A stretch of DNA of 64,000 bases from the NCBI GenBank assembly GCA_029379385.1, contig CM055614.1, forward strand, positions 15,522,994-15,586,993, read 5' to 3'. Position numbers and translations under genes: made by a program. The DNA comes from Quillaja saponaria (lineage: Eukaryota; Streptophyta; Magnoliopsida; Fabales; Quillajaceae). This document shows, piece after piece, positions 32,083-42,507 of the stretch (position 1 is its first letter; every line of letters begins with the position of its first letter). The notes below the pieces were generated by a model, which saw only the letters and a program-made list of their open reading frames with translations, was not told the origin of the DNA and ran no database searches.

Positions 32083-33899
32083 TGATACATTCATATTATT
32101 CTATCTTTTTAGTACCTTATTCTTAGTCTTTTATGCATATTTTATGTCTTACTTTAGTTTACTTATCTTGTTTTGTGTAAAAATGTTCTTTGTAGACATA
32201 AAGAGTAAAATGGAGCTAAATGGAGCATTTGAGCACAGTAATGGAGCTAAGGACTACAATGAGCACATTGAGATAAATCTATGTTTTAATGAAGTGCAAA
32301 TCCTAATTGGACTAGGAATCCTACTGGCAATAAAGGATTTCTATATCAGGAATCCAACTCTGGCAAGGAATTTTATTGGGATTAGGATTGAAAGAAGATC
32401 ACAAGATCAGATTAGAATATTCAAAATTTGGATAGAATAGGAAGTGCAAATCTGATTAAGTAATTAGCTATTAAGTAGGAAAAGACTCCTTCTTGTTTAG
32501 GGAGTCCTTGCCAACGCTGTAAATAGGGGAGGTATAGTTCTGATTGAGAAGTACCTTTACATGCACTTTTCTTCTTCTTCTCTCTCAAAATTTCAACATT
32601 GAACAAAATATTTTCTTTTCAATAAATGATGATGCTAGCTTAAGTTTTTTTTTTCAATTGCAAGAGGTAAGTAACCTTGACTTATGAAGCTACTATGAGA
32701 ATCGGTTTTTAAGAGGAAATCTGATGTTATACACAATGCAAGTATTCATGTTTTTCTTGGTTAATGGCTTAATGATTATGTGTTTTAGTTTATTAGTTTG
32801 TTATGATGTACACATGATATAGATTGATACATGCAATCTAATGCTAGTTAATTGATTAATGTCTTTGCATGGTTAATTAACATGAGTAGTAATGAGAATC
32901 TGTTTTTAAGAGGAAATCTGATGTTATACACAAATGCAAGTATTCATGTTTTTCTTGGTTAATGGCTTAATGATTATATGTTTTAGTTTGTTATGATATA
33001 CACATGATAGATTGATACATGTAATCTGATGCTAGTTAATTGATTAATCTCTTTGCATGATTAATTAACTTGAGTAGTAAAAGTAACACTTGAATTAAAT
33101 CTAAGTTTATTTGAGTGTTGCTTGGAAAATCTGATCTAGATTAAGTTAATGCCGCTTGTGTGTTAATTGTTTAGAATCAATTGTACCTATCTAGTTCATA
33201 ATGTTTTCACATAATTAAATCCATAACGCTTAATGAGGGTAATTATATGATTACTGTTAGTTATTCCGCTTGACCTAATTAACAAAGAGGATAGGTAGGA
33301 AAGACTTGTTTCCATGGTTGAGTTGCATGCATATGTGTATATTCAGATTGATATCTATTTTGTTTTCAATGATTAATAGCTCATGAATCTTGGCAAAAAC
33401 TTCTTTTCAGTTGAGTCTTCGAAATCTTTAGTTGTTTGTTAAATTTAGTAAGTTTCTACCGAAAATTGTTTTTTACATTTAGAATTTAAGTCTCTTGTTT
33501 TTCTTGCTTGATTAGCTATTGTAATTTAGTTTTGATCAAAGATCAACACCCCATTTATTTACTTTGTTGTTTTGAGTGCATATTAGTTACTTTGCATATT
33601 TATAGCATATTATCATCACAACCTATTTTAGAACTCCATTCATTTTTATACATCTATTTCGTTTTTTACTTTTTTACATTAGTTTGATTTACTTTTATTG
33701 CTAATTATAGTATTTGGCTTAGGATTTATACTTGAACTTGTTGTTCTTTTTTGCTTTGGTTCTATTTAATTAAAGAAGTAGTACTTGCTTGAGTTGAATG
33801 TGCTTAACTTAATTGTTTCTCTGTGGGATCAATACCCTACTTACTATACTACAAATATAGTTAGCTAGGTTTTAATTTAGTGATCATCGACGACTCATC
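32083..33899 (+). repeat. LTR-A, right copy
   Basis: Starts TGATACATTCATATTATTC directly after the polypurine tract and ends ...ATCGACGACTCATC (final A lost). Contains two adjacent ~190-200 bp direct repeats (about 32693-32891 and 32892-33081), absent from the left copy. No clear target duplication with the left LTR. Confidence 0.8.
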
Positions 33900-34431
33900 C
33901 CGAAGCTAAATGTATTTATAGGCTAATTAGAAGAGAAATGAACTTTGTAATTCTAATCTAACTTGAAGTCCTTATTGGATTAGGATTCCTAACTTGCCTT
34001 CAAAATAGGTCCAAATACAAGATGTGCTTGCTATCCTCATACCAATATGATTAAGAAGTTTAGATAAGTATGACATGAAATGGCGCAATAGTGCCTTGCT
34101 CTCTGTCTTCCAACGAAGTCCTCTTTCGTCTCAGCATCGCAGCTCCCTCCTTTTGGCAACATGGTGCAATGCCTACTAACTTCAATCCTCAAAATTAGGA
34201 AATAGGGCCCAATGGCTTCAGGTCTACCAAGCTGTAGTGCGATGCTCTGAGTTCATTGTTGGAATTCTCAAGATATGGTGCCACGATGCATTCAATGTAA
34301 CATTGCAGCACTAAGGTTTCTGACTTAACTTGATTTCGTGCTTCCCAGGCATTGTGGCAGCAGGTAATCCATGTTGAGGCGCCAACTCCATTGACTCCTA
34401 CTTCAATTTGGACAAGGACAATGACCATTTT
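33900..34431 (-). repeat. LTR-B fragment (minus orientation)
   Basis: Reads the same way as LTR-B at 48195 upward: GTATTTATAGGCTAATTAGA, CTTGAAGTCCTTATTGGATT, CAAAATAGGTCCAAATACAAG. It then continues through GCGCAATAGTGCC-type motifs to a CAATTTGGACAAGGACAATG end, cut by the LINE-4 3' end at 34432. Confidence 0.7.
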
Positions 34432-34718
34432 AATTATTTTATTTTTTAACCCAAATTTATCTAGGACTTGGGTCAGTCCTTTAAAATTTATTAATTAATC
34501 AAATTTAAAAAAAGGCCAGAGTATGATCTAAGCCAAAACCTTACAAGAAATGCAAGAAAAGTTAAATTATGGGATACTATCTCATTACAATAAAATAAAC
34601 CAAACCTAACTAGAGATAGAACTTGAAATAACCCTGAGGTAAGGAACATGTTCCTTATCCAACATGAGCAGCCCTGGAGAGAATTCAGTAGGCTGGTAGA
34701 AGATGTCCAAGTGAACTT

Positions 34719-35400
34719 TCACTTTTTGTCACAAGCTTCATTTGCAAACCTGTCAGCTACAATATCCATCTCTCTATAACAACAATGGGAGATTGTAACA
34801 TTGAGTGTATGTATCGAGTGCATAAGCTCATGAAATTTCACATAAAGCTTCCATATTGGATTAAACCTCTTAGATATGCAATGAACAAGAGCTAAAGAAT
34901 CCATATTAACAATGATGTTAACTAAAACTCTTGAAGCACACATTTGTAAGCCTTCAAACAAAGCTTCAAATTCTGCAATCATATTAGTTTGGTTCCCTAA
35001 ATAAGTCCTAAACAACGTATCACCTGTTGAATTACATACTATATCCCCTGTAGTTGCCTCCCTCGGATTACCCTGGGAACACCGATCACAATTTAATTTA
35101 ACAAAAGAAAGGGGAGGGGCCTGCCACATTAAAATAATCACCTTTCTTAAAAGCATGCTGTTTGGAATCCGGAATGACAAAAATCTGAGTTCATAAGAGT
35201 CCCTAAAGTGAATTTTAACCTTTCCTTTCAAAGTAATAAGGATTAGGCTGATGGTCTTCATTACTTGCCTTATAATTGTCACCGAATTCATTGGAATATT
35301 ATCATAAACTTTAGCATTGTGGGCTTTCCAAATCTCCCATATGATCAAGCACAGGGTGATGATAGATCTCATATAACCAGCAAAGGAGTTAGTAAGCTAA
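34719..35400 (-). pseudogene. LINE-4 ORF2: linker and RNase H
   Basis: A 217-residue open frame. MRSIITLCLIIWEIWKAHNA is the linker after zf-RVT. RNase H blocks are PPLSFVKLNCDRCSQGNPRE (catalytic Asp present; Gly to Arg next to it), MIAEFEALFEGLQMCASRVL (catalytic Glu), IIVNMDSLALVHCI (Asp) and the C-terminal SHCYREMDIVADRFANEA (last Asp), all in one frame. This is the only near-complete LINE RNase H in the window, and an active-site set can be traced, although the element is 5'-truncated and cannot move by itself. Confidence 0.85.
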
Positions 35401-35402
35401 TA

Positions 35403-35753
35403 CTAAGGTACTCCTTTCTCATCTGCAGGATTCTCCTCTTCTGCATCAGCTGCAGCTTTGTTTGATAATCCTTCAACTTCAGTAACACCATTTACAATCT
35501 CAAAGTGTTTGGTGTACAGTGGATGGTACAACTTCTGATATTTTGCTTCTAATTCATTATGCTGGCCTTGGATATCTCTGAGAACCTCAACACGCTTCCT
35601 GACATTTGGTGATAGACTTTCCAGAATATCAGAATGCTGCCCAGCTAGACTTTGTATCTTATTGTTGAAAGAATTAACAATGCCAGCTTGATCCTTGTTA
35701 TTAAGAGCTGCTTCAAGATCGACTATGCTGAAGTTATTGTTGTTGTTGCTCAT
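35403..35753 (-). pseudogene. NAP1: NAP1 (nucleosome assembly protein 1) N-terminal fragment, captured
   Basis: A 116-codon frame starts with [20 protein letters not shown] and includes [56 protein letters not shown] and ADEKGVP. This is the N-terminus of plant NAP1, a histone H2A/H2B chaperone. Compared with the family, the FYEERAALEA-type stretch between two LEAK repeats is missing. After GVP the family continues with DFW; here a stop follows at once and LINE sequence resumes. The coding part is contiguous across a region that is normally split by introns in NAP1 genes (family knowledge), suggesting a cDNA origin. It lacks the histone-binding core. A putative 5' UTR extends to about 35880. 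Confidence 0.8.
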
Positions 35754-35925
35754 TAAGAATCTTCTTCTGCTCAGAGACGAAGTAGAGAGCTATGTAGCAA
35801 AATTCCTAAAATCTTCTTATGCAGCCACAAAGCCCAATGTTGTTTCCTTCGCCAATTTTCGTCCAATTTCAGTGCTGTGGAGCAAGAAAAGAACTTGTTA
35901 CATAATCAGACAAGGACTAACACAT
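35754..35925 (-). other. Putative NAP1 5' UTR in the captured segment
   Basis: Upstream of the NAP1 ATG: TCTGAGCAGAAGAAGATTCTT precedes it directly, and no LINE homology is visible until about 35925. Its extent is inferred from where LINE zf-RVT homology restarts. Confidence 0.4.
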
Positions 35926-36532
35926 TGCAAGAAGCCTGAAAAAGAACTTGTTTCATCCCTCCACCAAAGTCTAAACTATCATGAATTGACACAACTAAAT
36001 AATTCATGTCAAAGCTATACAAGAAAAATTTCCACACTTCCCTTGCTACTTGAGAGGAAATTAAAAGATGATGACAAGTTTCTACATCATGTGAACTACA
36101 GTTATGACCCCGAGATACAATTTCATAATTCTCACGAAACTACTATCCAAAGCCAAATATACAAACGATGGCTTCCAAAAGAAAATGGAAATTTTGATAG
36201 GGAGCAGAGGTTTCCAAGAAAAAACACGATAAGCCATCAAAGAACTTTTATGACGAATCAAGTTCCAAGATGAAAATGAAAAACTTGATTTGCTCTCTGT
36301 CCAGTCTAATGTATCAGCGATACCATCATAAAAGCTTTTCTAGATGCCTTCTAACCAACAAAGGAAGGAATGCACTGCATTTCCTCATCGGTATGCTAAC
36401 AAAAATCAACTAATTTCAAACCCACAAGCTGACTTGGATCTCATCAACAAGCAAATATATTGGACCAAGACCACACCATTAATCATACCAAAGCACTCAT
36501 AATGTATAGTGGCATAGAATTAAGAACATGCT
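35926..36532 (-). pseudogene. LINE-4 ORF2: zf-RVT and upstream part
   Basis: Minus-strand blocks: HVLNSMPLYIMSAL-like RT end (about 36505), a VVLVQYICLL stretch equivalent to CDLGPIYLLV (about 36460), DTLDWTESKSS (about 36310), a VFSWKPLLPIKISIFFWK block (about 36190) and SSHDVETCHHLLISSQVARE (about 36080). A WWR.ETSSFSGF stretch lies near 35950. A deletion joins the RT end to the QWCDLG region near 36495. Several frames and stops. Confidence 0.65.
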
Positions 36533-36785
36533 TGATCTGCCCAAGTAAAATAGATTGCTGGATAATTATTCAAGGATTGTTGATTACAAATTTTTACTGA
36601 TAAAAGAAAAGAAAAGAACATTTGCAGCCTTCAATGATAGGAATCCTCCGCCACAATCAAGAACTACAAGGTTGATTTGCTACGATCTTAGAAAGAGGAA
36701 GAGGAATGAAGAGCGATAAGAATCAGGGTTTAATTTTGCCACTAAACAAGAACTTGTTTAGATAAGAAATAAGAAAATTGCATAA
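36533..36785 (-). repeat. LTR-E fragment (minus orientation)
   Basis: TGATCTGCCCAAGTAAAATA at its left edge is the LTR-E terminus. It matches 21122-21375 closely (GGAATCCTCCGCCACAATCA; GAACTACAAGGTTGAT) and stops near 36785, where EPRV-4 begins. Confidence 0.7.
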
Positions 36786-38530
36786 TTATTCAGCTATACC
36801 AAAAGAAGCATCCACGTCAAGTGCCTTGGTTGAAATATCCAACCAAAATAATTATACAAATTTATTTCTTCAATCCTTAGGAAAACAGTCCTCAAGGATA
36901 GAAAATTTTCTTATTCAGGAAAAGTCGTCCCAGCAAATAATTCCTCAAATTTCAGGATCTTCTAGTAAAGAGTCGAAGATAGATCCAATCATGATGTAAC
37001 CTCCAACATAAGTGAATATGAAATTCATAAAAGAATCTAGAATAAATGATAAAAACTTTGTGGATGAATTAGTCAACAAGTTACAAAATCTGAAATATGA
37101 AAGAAAGTGTCAACATGCTGAGTCAAAACCAAGAAAAGTCATCAAAAGACTCACATTTAGAAGTTAATAAACTTCATTGGAATAAGACAACTCCAACTGC
37201 CCCATCTAAAATGTACTACCCAAGACCCTCACTGTTAGATCTTCAATATGAAGATAATGCTATTCAAGATAGGGTCTAGTTTGATAGAAAGTCCATAGTA
37301 GAATGGAATATCGATGGTCTGGTAGAATACCAAATCCTCCAAACTACTAAACACATGCTAATGTATGCTATAGCATGTAGGTCCAATGGTAACACTGATA
37401 GGGAAATAGCCTTAGCCATAATTAGTGGATTCACAGGACAACTTTTAGAATGGTGGGATTTCCATCTTTTAGACATCTCTAAACAAAGATCTTAAATTCT
37501 GTAAAACAGAAAAATGGAAATTACGATAACTGATATAGTTAACACATTAATTTATACAATTATAAACCACTTTGTAGGAGCTAATATGCTTAGGTTAGAT
37601 AGATCACATGAACAATTGATTAGTCTTAGGTGTCCAGATTCTATCTCACTTTCAATGGTATAAAGATGTGTTTTTATCTAGAGTTTATCAGAGACCAGAC
37701 AGTCAAGCTTGACTTTTGGAAAGAAAAGTTCTTAGCAAGTCTCCTAACTCTGTTTGCTGATAAAATACGAAACAAACTAAAAGATAAGCACGGTGGTAAT
37801 ATACCATACAGTAGCTATACTTATGGAGAGTTAACTTCAGAGGTTGTATCAGAAGGGAATATCATAATGTAATGATATTAAGCTAAAACGACAAATTGAC
37901 AAAGAAAAATTAAGTGGGAAAAGAGCTTTAGGGAAACTTCTGTGAACAATTTGGATATCCCACAAGTAGTCAATTTAAGCAGTCTAAAAAGACTCACAAA
38001 TTTCAAAAGAAAATCTCTAATAAGCCTTATAAGAGAAAACAATATAAAAAGAATGAAAAGACAAAGACTGGTTATTATAAATCAAGTAAGAAACCCTTAG
38101 TCAAGGACACTAATTACAAAAAAGTTCCTATATGTCATAAATGTGAAAAACCAAGTCACTTCCAAAATAAATGCAAGGTTAAAAAGAAAATAAATGTTCT
38201 TCAAATTGATGAAGGTTTAAAGAAATCCTTATGCCAAATCTTATTAGAAGATTCTGATGAGGAAAAGGAACAATTGAATGCTTTTATAATAGAGCAGTAT
38301 AATTCAGATTCGAGTCTAGAAGAGTTAGAAAATGAATATAACTCTGAGTCAGAAAAATCTGAAAAATTAAAATGTTATTCTGATAATGACTATGACAAAT
38401 GTGTCCTAAAAACTATAGGATTAAACAAACTTAGTATAAATGTCTTATCAAAAGAAGAAAGTCTAATTTTAGACTTAATTGATTAAATTGCAGACCCTGA
38501 AGAAAGAAGAATACAATTAGAAAACTATAT
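36786..38530 (+). pseudogene. EPRV-4: caulimovirid capsid region fragment
   Basis: Plus-strand copy of EPRV-1 bases about 9445 down to 7745. The linker NNYTNLFLQSLGKQSSRIEN is at 36840, a PSKMYYPRPSLLDLQYEDNA block at 37215, REIALAIISGFTGQL at about 37400, LIYTIINHFVGANML at 37550, and an intact zinc knuckle PICHKCEKPSHFQNKC at 38128-38175. The acidic spacer LNAFIIEQYNSDSSLEELEN is at 38274-38486. The capsid core WYKD motif is shifted by a 1-bp insertion near 37640. Very similar to EPRV-1, so the two come from one lineage or one duplicated locus. Confidence 0.8.
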
Positions 38531-38842
38531 TTCCAAATGTCTAGGACCCATAGCTATTGGTCTAGCCTTAGTGGGTATTGGTTTTTCTGAGAAATCGAGT
38601 TCATAAAGCAATTCTATAATATGCTGTTTTCTATTCCAAAAGGCATTAGGAATCTTAGCACATATAGTTTGATCAATTTTATGTTGAAATTTATTAATTT
38701 CATCTTGAAGCTTAGGAGATTTCAATTCTTGCTCAATTCTCTTATATTCTATCTCTTCCTTTAGAGACATAAGAAAATTTTCTTTTCTTTTAATGGTATC
38801 TTTCATAACATCAATTTCATGCATTCATGGTTCTTCAACAAA
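38531..38842 (-). pseudogene. EPRV-4b: inverted caulimovirid protease-RT linker
   Basis: The minus-strand frame 38525-38824 reads MHEIDVMKDTIKRKENFLMS, IPNAFWNRKQHIIELLYELD and IAMGPRHLEI, the same segment as 6765-7060 of EPRV-1 (also minus there). It abuts the plus-oriented EPRV-4 head-to-head. Truncated near 38842, where Athila 3' UTR begins. Confidence 0.8.
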
Positions 38843-39972
38843 CCCAAGAAACTAGTAGAGCATAAAAAGATAATGAACTCTATAGCATATAAATTTAATG
38901 TTCACAAATTCATCATAGGAAATTAAGCACAAATACCAAGCTTCTTTTGATTTTCAAGTTCCCACAATGTGATATTACTTAAAAACAAAAGGGGAGCACT
39001 TTCTTTCCTCCTTTTCCACTTTATAGTACATCACTTTTTCTTTTCCTTTTTTTTTTTTTTTTTTTCAAAAACTAACTTGGAATTGTTCTTCTCTTTTCTT
39101 CATAACCGAATGGTACAATTCACAATCAATTCCCATCATATAACAACTTTTCTCATGAATTCCAACCATAACCCAATGTTCATAATGAGGTTACACATGC
39201 TCTACTATTCCTTGGCTAGGGAAAAAGGGAACATATGAAAGGTTTAGGTTCACAAACATGGGTTAAAAGAAAAAAGATAAATAAGCTCAAAATTGGCTCA
39301 TTAGCGAATCATCCTGAATAAGGCTAGCTTGTTTTTGGCTCAAGTGGTTAAAAATCCTAAGTGCGTTTATCACTTTTATGCATACATGCAATTTAAATAT
39401 AGTCTTAACAAGATTATGAAGCAAGTTCTAGAGATGTACCACACATTGAATGAATAACACAACAAAAAAGGCATGTTGAATGCTCAAAAAGCTCACAAAG
39501 GTAAAACAACGGCTAAGTCAGCATGATAAGCTTTCAAAGTTAATCCTTAAACCAAGTAAGCTCAAAATTGCAAGTTAACTCATACATTCAATTTATCTCA
39601 CTATAATACACATATGATCATCAACTCTTGGGAGATCAAAAGACAAAGATAAACACTTAAGGTTTTGCATGCAAAAGAAAAGGAAACACACATAAACGCG
39701 TGTAATAAAAACAAAACATACCAAAAGCAAAAAGAAACACTAAATCCTCTGGCCCCCTCCCCCACACTTAAACACTACATTGTCCTCAATGTAGACATCA
39801 AAGTAAGAAAGAGAAGAAGAAAAATAAAATCACACATGTGCTAAAATAAAAGACAAAAAGAAAAGAGAAAGAGAAAGAAGAAACCAAATCTGGTTGTGTT
39901 TTTTTTTTTTTTTTTGGTTGGGTTGCCTCCCAATCAACGCCTTTGTTTAATCTCTTTGGCTTGACTCCATGC

Positions 39973-41253
39973 TCATCCATCTAATGTAGGTTCAGCCAAG
40001 TCAACCTCCTCCACAACCACTTCCTTAAAAGCTTCATAGAAAGGTTTCAACCGTTGCCCATTCACCTTGAACACTTTGCTTGTTTCTAAGCTTTGAATTT
40101 CAACTGTACCATAAGGCTTATATTAGTAACAACAAAGGGTCCCAATCCATCAAGAATGTAACTTACTTGGAAAGAGCTTTAGACGTGAATGAAACAAGAG
40201 AACTTTTTGCCTAATTTGAAATTGTTTTCTCGAAATCATTTTGTCCTGGAATGCCTTAGTCTTTTCCTTGTAGATCCTTGCATTATCGTAGGCGTCATTC
40301 GTTATCTCCTCCAACTCTTGCAATTGCAACTTCCTATGATGTCCAGCAGCATCTAAGTTCATATTACATTACTTAATGGCCCAAAAAGCACGATGTTCAA
40401 GTTCTAATGGTAGATGACATGGTTTCCCATAAATCAACCTATGTGGAGACATTCAATTAGATGATTTATATGCAGTCCTATAAGCCCATAGAGCATCATT
40501 CAACCTTAAGCTACAATCTTTTCTAGGTTGCACCAGTCTTTTCAAGGATGGATTTGATCTCTTGATTAGGAAATTTCAGCTTGGCCGCTTGTTTGGGGAT
40601 GTGGAGGTGTGCTTAATAATGTTGTAATTTTTAAGCAAAGGTTCCATGGATTGATTACAAATATGTTTGCCACGATCACTAATGATTACCTTGGGTATTC
40701 CAAATCTGCCAAAGATGTGAGTTTTAAACAAAATCCACAACAACCTTTAGCATCATCAATACATGTAGCCTTAGCTTCAACCCATTTAGACACACAATCA
40801 ACAGCAAGCAAGATGTAAATATTTTCAAAAGAAGAGGGAAAAGGACCCATGAAATCAATACCCCAAAGATCAACAACATACAAGAATAGAAGTTAAAGGC
40901 ATTTGATCACGATGAGTTATACTACCCGTTTTTTGGTATCGTTCACATGATTTGCAAAAAGTATATACATCTTTAAACAAGGTAGGCCAATAAAAACTAC
41001 ATGTAAGTACCTTATGAGCTATTCTTTTGGCACCAAAATGTCCTCCACAAGCATAAGAATGGCAAAATGGAAGGATAGAGTTATACTCACTTTGGGGTAC
41101 ACACTTTCTTATGACTTGGTCAACACAAAACTTCCAAAAATATGGGTAATCCCAAACATAATATTTAACATTAGCTTTAAACTTATCTTTTTGAGATTTG
41201 GATAAACCCTTAGGAAATTCTTTGGTAGCTAAAAAGTTAACCGAAATCAGCAT
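39973..41253 (-). pseudogene. Athila-type integrase
   Basis: The N-terminal zinc domain HSYACGGHFGAKRIAHKVLT, FYWPTLFKDVYTFCKSCERY lies in the frame 40870-41253. The catalytic core starts [20 protein letters not shown] in 40686-40883 (first Asp present), and the C-terminal part [20 protein letters not shown] and [17 protein letters not shown] is at 40150-40362. It ends AEPTLDG at 39973. Frameshifts near 40880, 40690 and 40370. In the integrase core this copy keeps the piece deleted from the plus copy at 29705. Confidence 0.8.
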
Positions 41254-41699
41254 TCAATGGCTTAATGTCATACATAGCATACAACTTCTCATTGGGAGGA
41301 CTCTCTCACAGATTCTATCTCCACTTACTTGTTTGACAATCTACTCAAGAGCTACAAAATTTTCAGCTTCTTTCTTGTCCTTGATTTCAAGATCAAATTC
41401 TTGCAAAAGCAAGATCCATCTTATCAATCTAGGCTTTGATTCTTTCTTATGCAAAAGATGCCTAAGAGTTGGATGATCAGAAAACACAATCACTTTATTT
41501 CCAAGCAAGTAAGATCTAAACTTTTCAAGAGCAAAAAACTACAACAAAAAGTTCTTTTCAGTTGTATAATAGTTGCATTGAGCTTCATCAAGTGTGCATG
41601 ATGCATAAGAGATGACATGCAAATTTCGCCCAACTCTTTGGCCAAGTATGGCTCCAACAGCATAATTACTAACGTCACACATGATCTCGAACTATAAAT
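41254..41699 (-). pseudogene. Athila-type RNase H
   Basis: CDVSNYAVGAILGQ-like start (about 41680; the frame there is broken), HAHLMKLNATIIQL-type middle, [15 protein letters not shown] (about 41510), [20 protein letters not shown] (about 41460) and [17 protein letters not shown] (about 41370). Same order as the plus copy at 29020-29260 but with more of the N-terminus. Confidence 0.7.
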
Positions 41700-42507
41700 C
41701 CCAATTTGGAGGTTGAATAATAGGGGTTGAAGTTAATCTCCTCTAAAGCTCATCGAACGCTTAGTTTGCAAGCATCATTAAACACAAAGTCCACATCTTT
41801 AGACAGCAACTTGAATAGGGGCAATGCAATTTTAGAGAAATCTTTGATAAATCTTCAATAGAAACTTGCATGTCCAAGAAAAGAATGAACTTCCTGCACA
41901 CATGTGGGATAAGGTAAGGACAAAACAACATCTATCTTATCATCAACTTCTGAAACCACGAGCAGAAACTACATGCCCTAAAACAATCCTTTATTCAACC
42001 ATAAAGAGACACTTCCCATAATTCAAAACAAGGTTATTCCATGCATCTTTTCAAAATAAGAGAAAGATTTTCCAAACATGCATCAAAAGAATCACCATAA
42101 ATAGTAAAATTATCCATGAAAACTTCAATGATTCTTTCTACATAATCTGAAAATATGCTCATCATGCATTTTTGAAAAGTGACTGGTGCATTACACAAAC
42201 CAAAGGGGCAAGTAAAATTAGTTTTTTCTTGATTTTTAGGTGTAATAATAATTTGATTATATCCACTATACCCATCAAGAAAGCTATAGAAAGACTTACC
42301 GGCCAACCTCTCAAGCATTTGGTCCATGAAAGGTAAAGGAGAGTGATCCTTACATGATGCTTGATTCATCTTGCGATAATCAACACACATTCTTCACCAC
42401 TTTGAACACTCATAGGCACAAAGTTCATCATCTTTTTTTTGCACAACAGTAATTCCTATTTTCTTAGGAACCATATGTATAGGACTTACCCACTTGCTAT
42501 CCAAAAT
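41700..42507 (-). pseudogene. Athila-type reverse transcriptase
   Basis: The frame 42034-42390 has MCVDYRKMNQASCKDH, LPFMDQMLERLAGKSFYSFL, DGYSGYNQIIITPKNQEKT, then CPFGLCNAPVTFQKCMMSIF and [29 protein letters not shown] has been deleted between two PFG copies (compare [16 protein letters not shown] at 4825). The catalytic block reads FMDN rather than FMDD, which would also inactivate it. The thumb follows in shifted frames to about 41700. Confidence 0.85.

Larger units (their letters stand above)
34432..36532 (-). mobile_element. LINE-4: 5'-truncated LINE with a captured host-gene fragment
   Basis: The 3' end is an A/T tail at 34432-34455 (minus-strand poly(A)-like) followed by the shared LINE 3' UTR (GGACTTGGGTCAGTCC; GGGATACTATC). 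RNase H lies at 34719-35372 and zf-RVT and pre-zf sequence at about 35930-36532. Between them, at about 35403-35925, is a NAP1 cDNA-like segment in the same orientation. The right end stops at a HVLNSMPLYIMSAL-like RT block next to LTR-E. Confidence 0.75.
38843..42507 (-). mobile_element. Athila/Tat-type Ty3 element, pol and 3' UTR (minus)
   Basis: Reverse-orientation relative of 29020-31560. Reading right to left: RT (42507-41960), RNase H (about 41700-41260), integrase (41253-39973), then 3' UTR with GGGAGGCAACCCAACC (about 39917-39935), an ACATTGTCCTCAATGTAGAC motif and the polypurine-like CCCCCTCCCCC (39755-39768). The polypyrimidine/T runs at 39043-39064 and 39899-39915 are copies of A-runs in the plus element. 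The 3' LTR is missing at 38843 and gag/protease is separated on the right. Confidence 0.8.

Noticed and set aside
35403..35753. Expressed small NAP1-like gene
   Set aside because: Lacks the NAP1 core, stops at a LINE joint, and has an internal loss. No promoter evidence beyond a short UTR-like stretch.
35695..36273. 192-codon plus-strand frame with a FANFRPISV peptide resembling a LINE RT block
   Set aside because: It is the antisense of NAP1 5' UTR and LINE zf-RVT sequence, whose minus-strand reading is convincing. The FRPIS match is by chance.
38969..39238. 89-codon plus-strand frame
   Set aside because: Antisense of the Athila 3' UTR; a similar frame in the other copy (31127-31315) exists only because the DNA is homologous.
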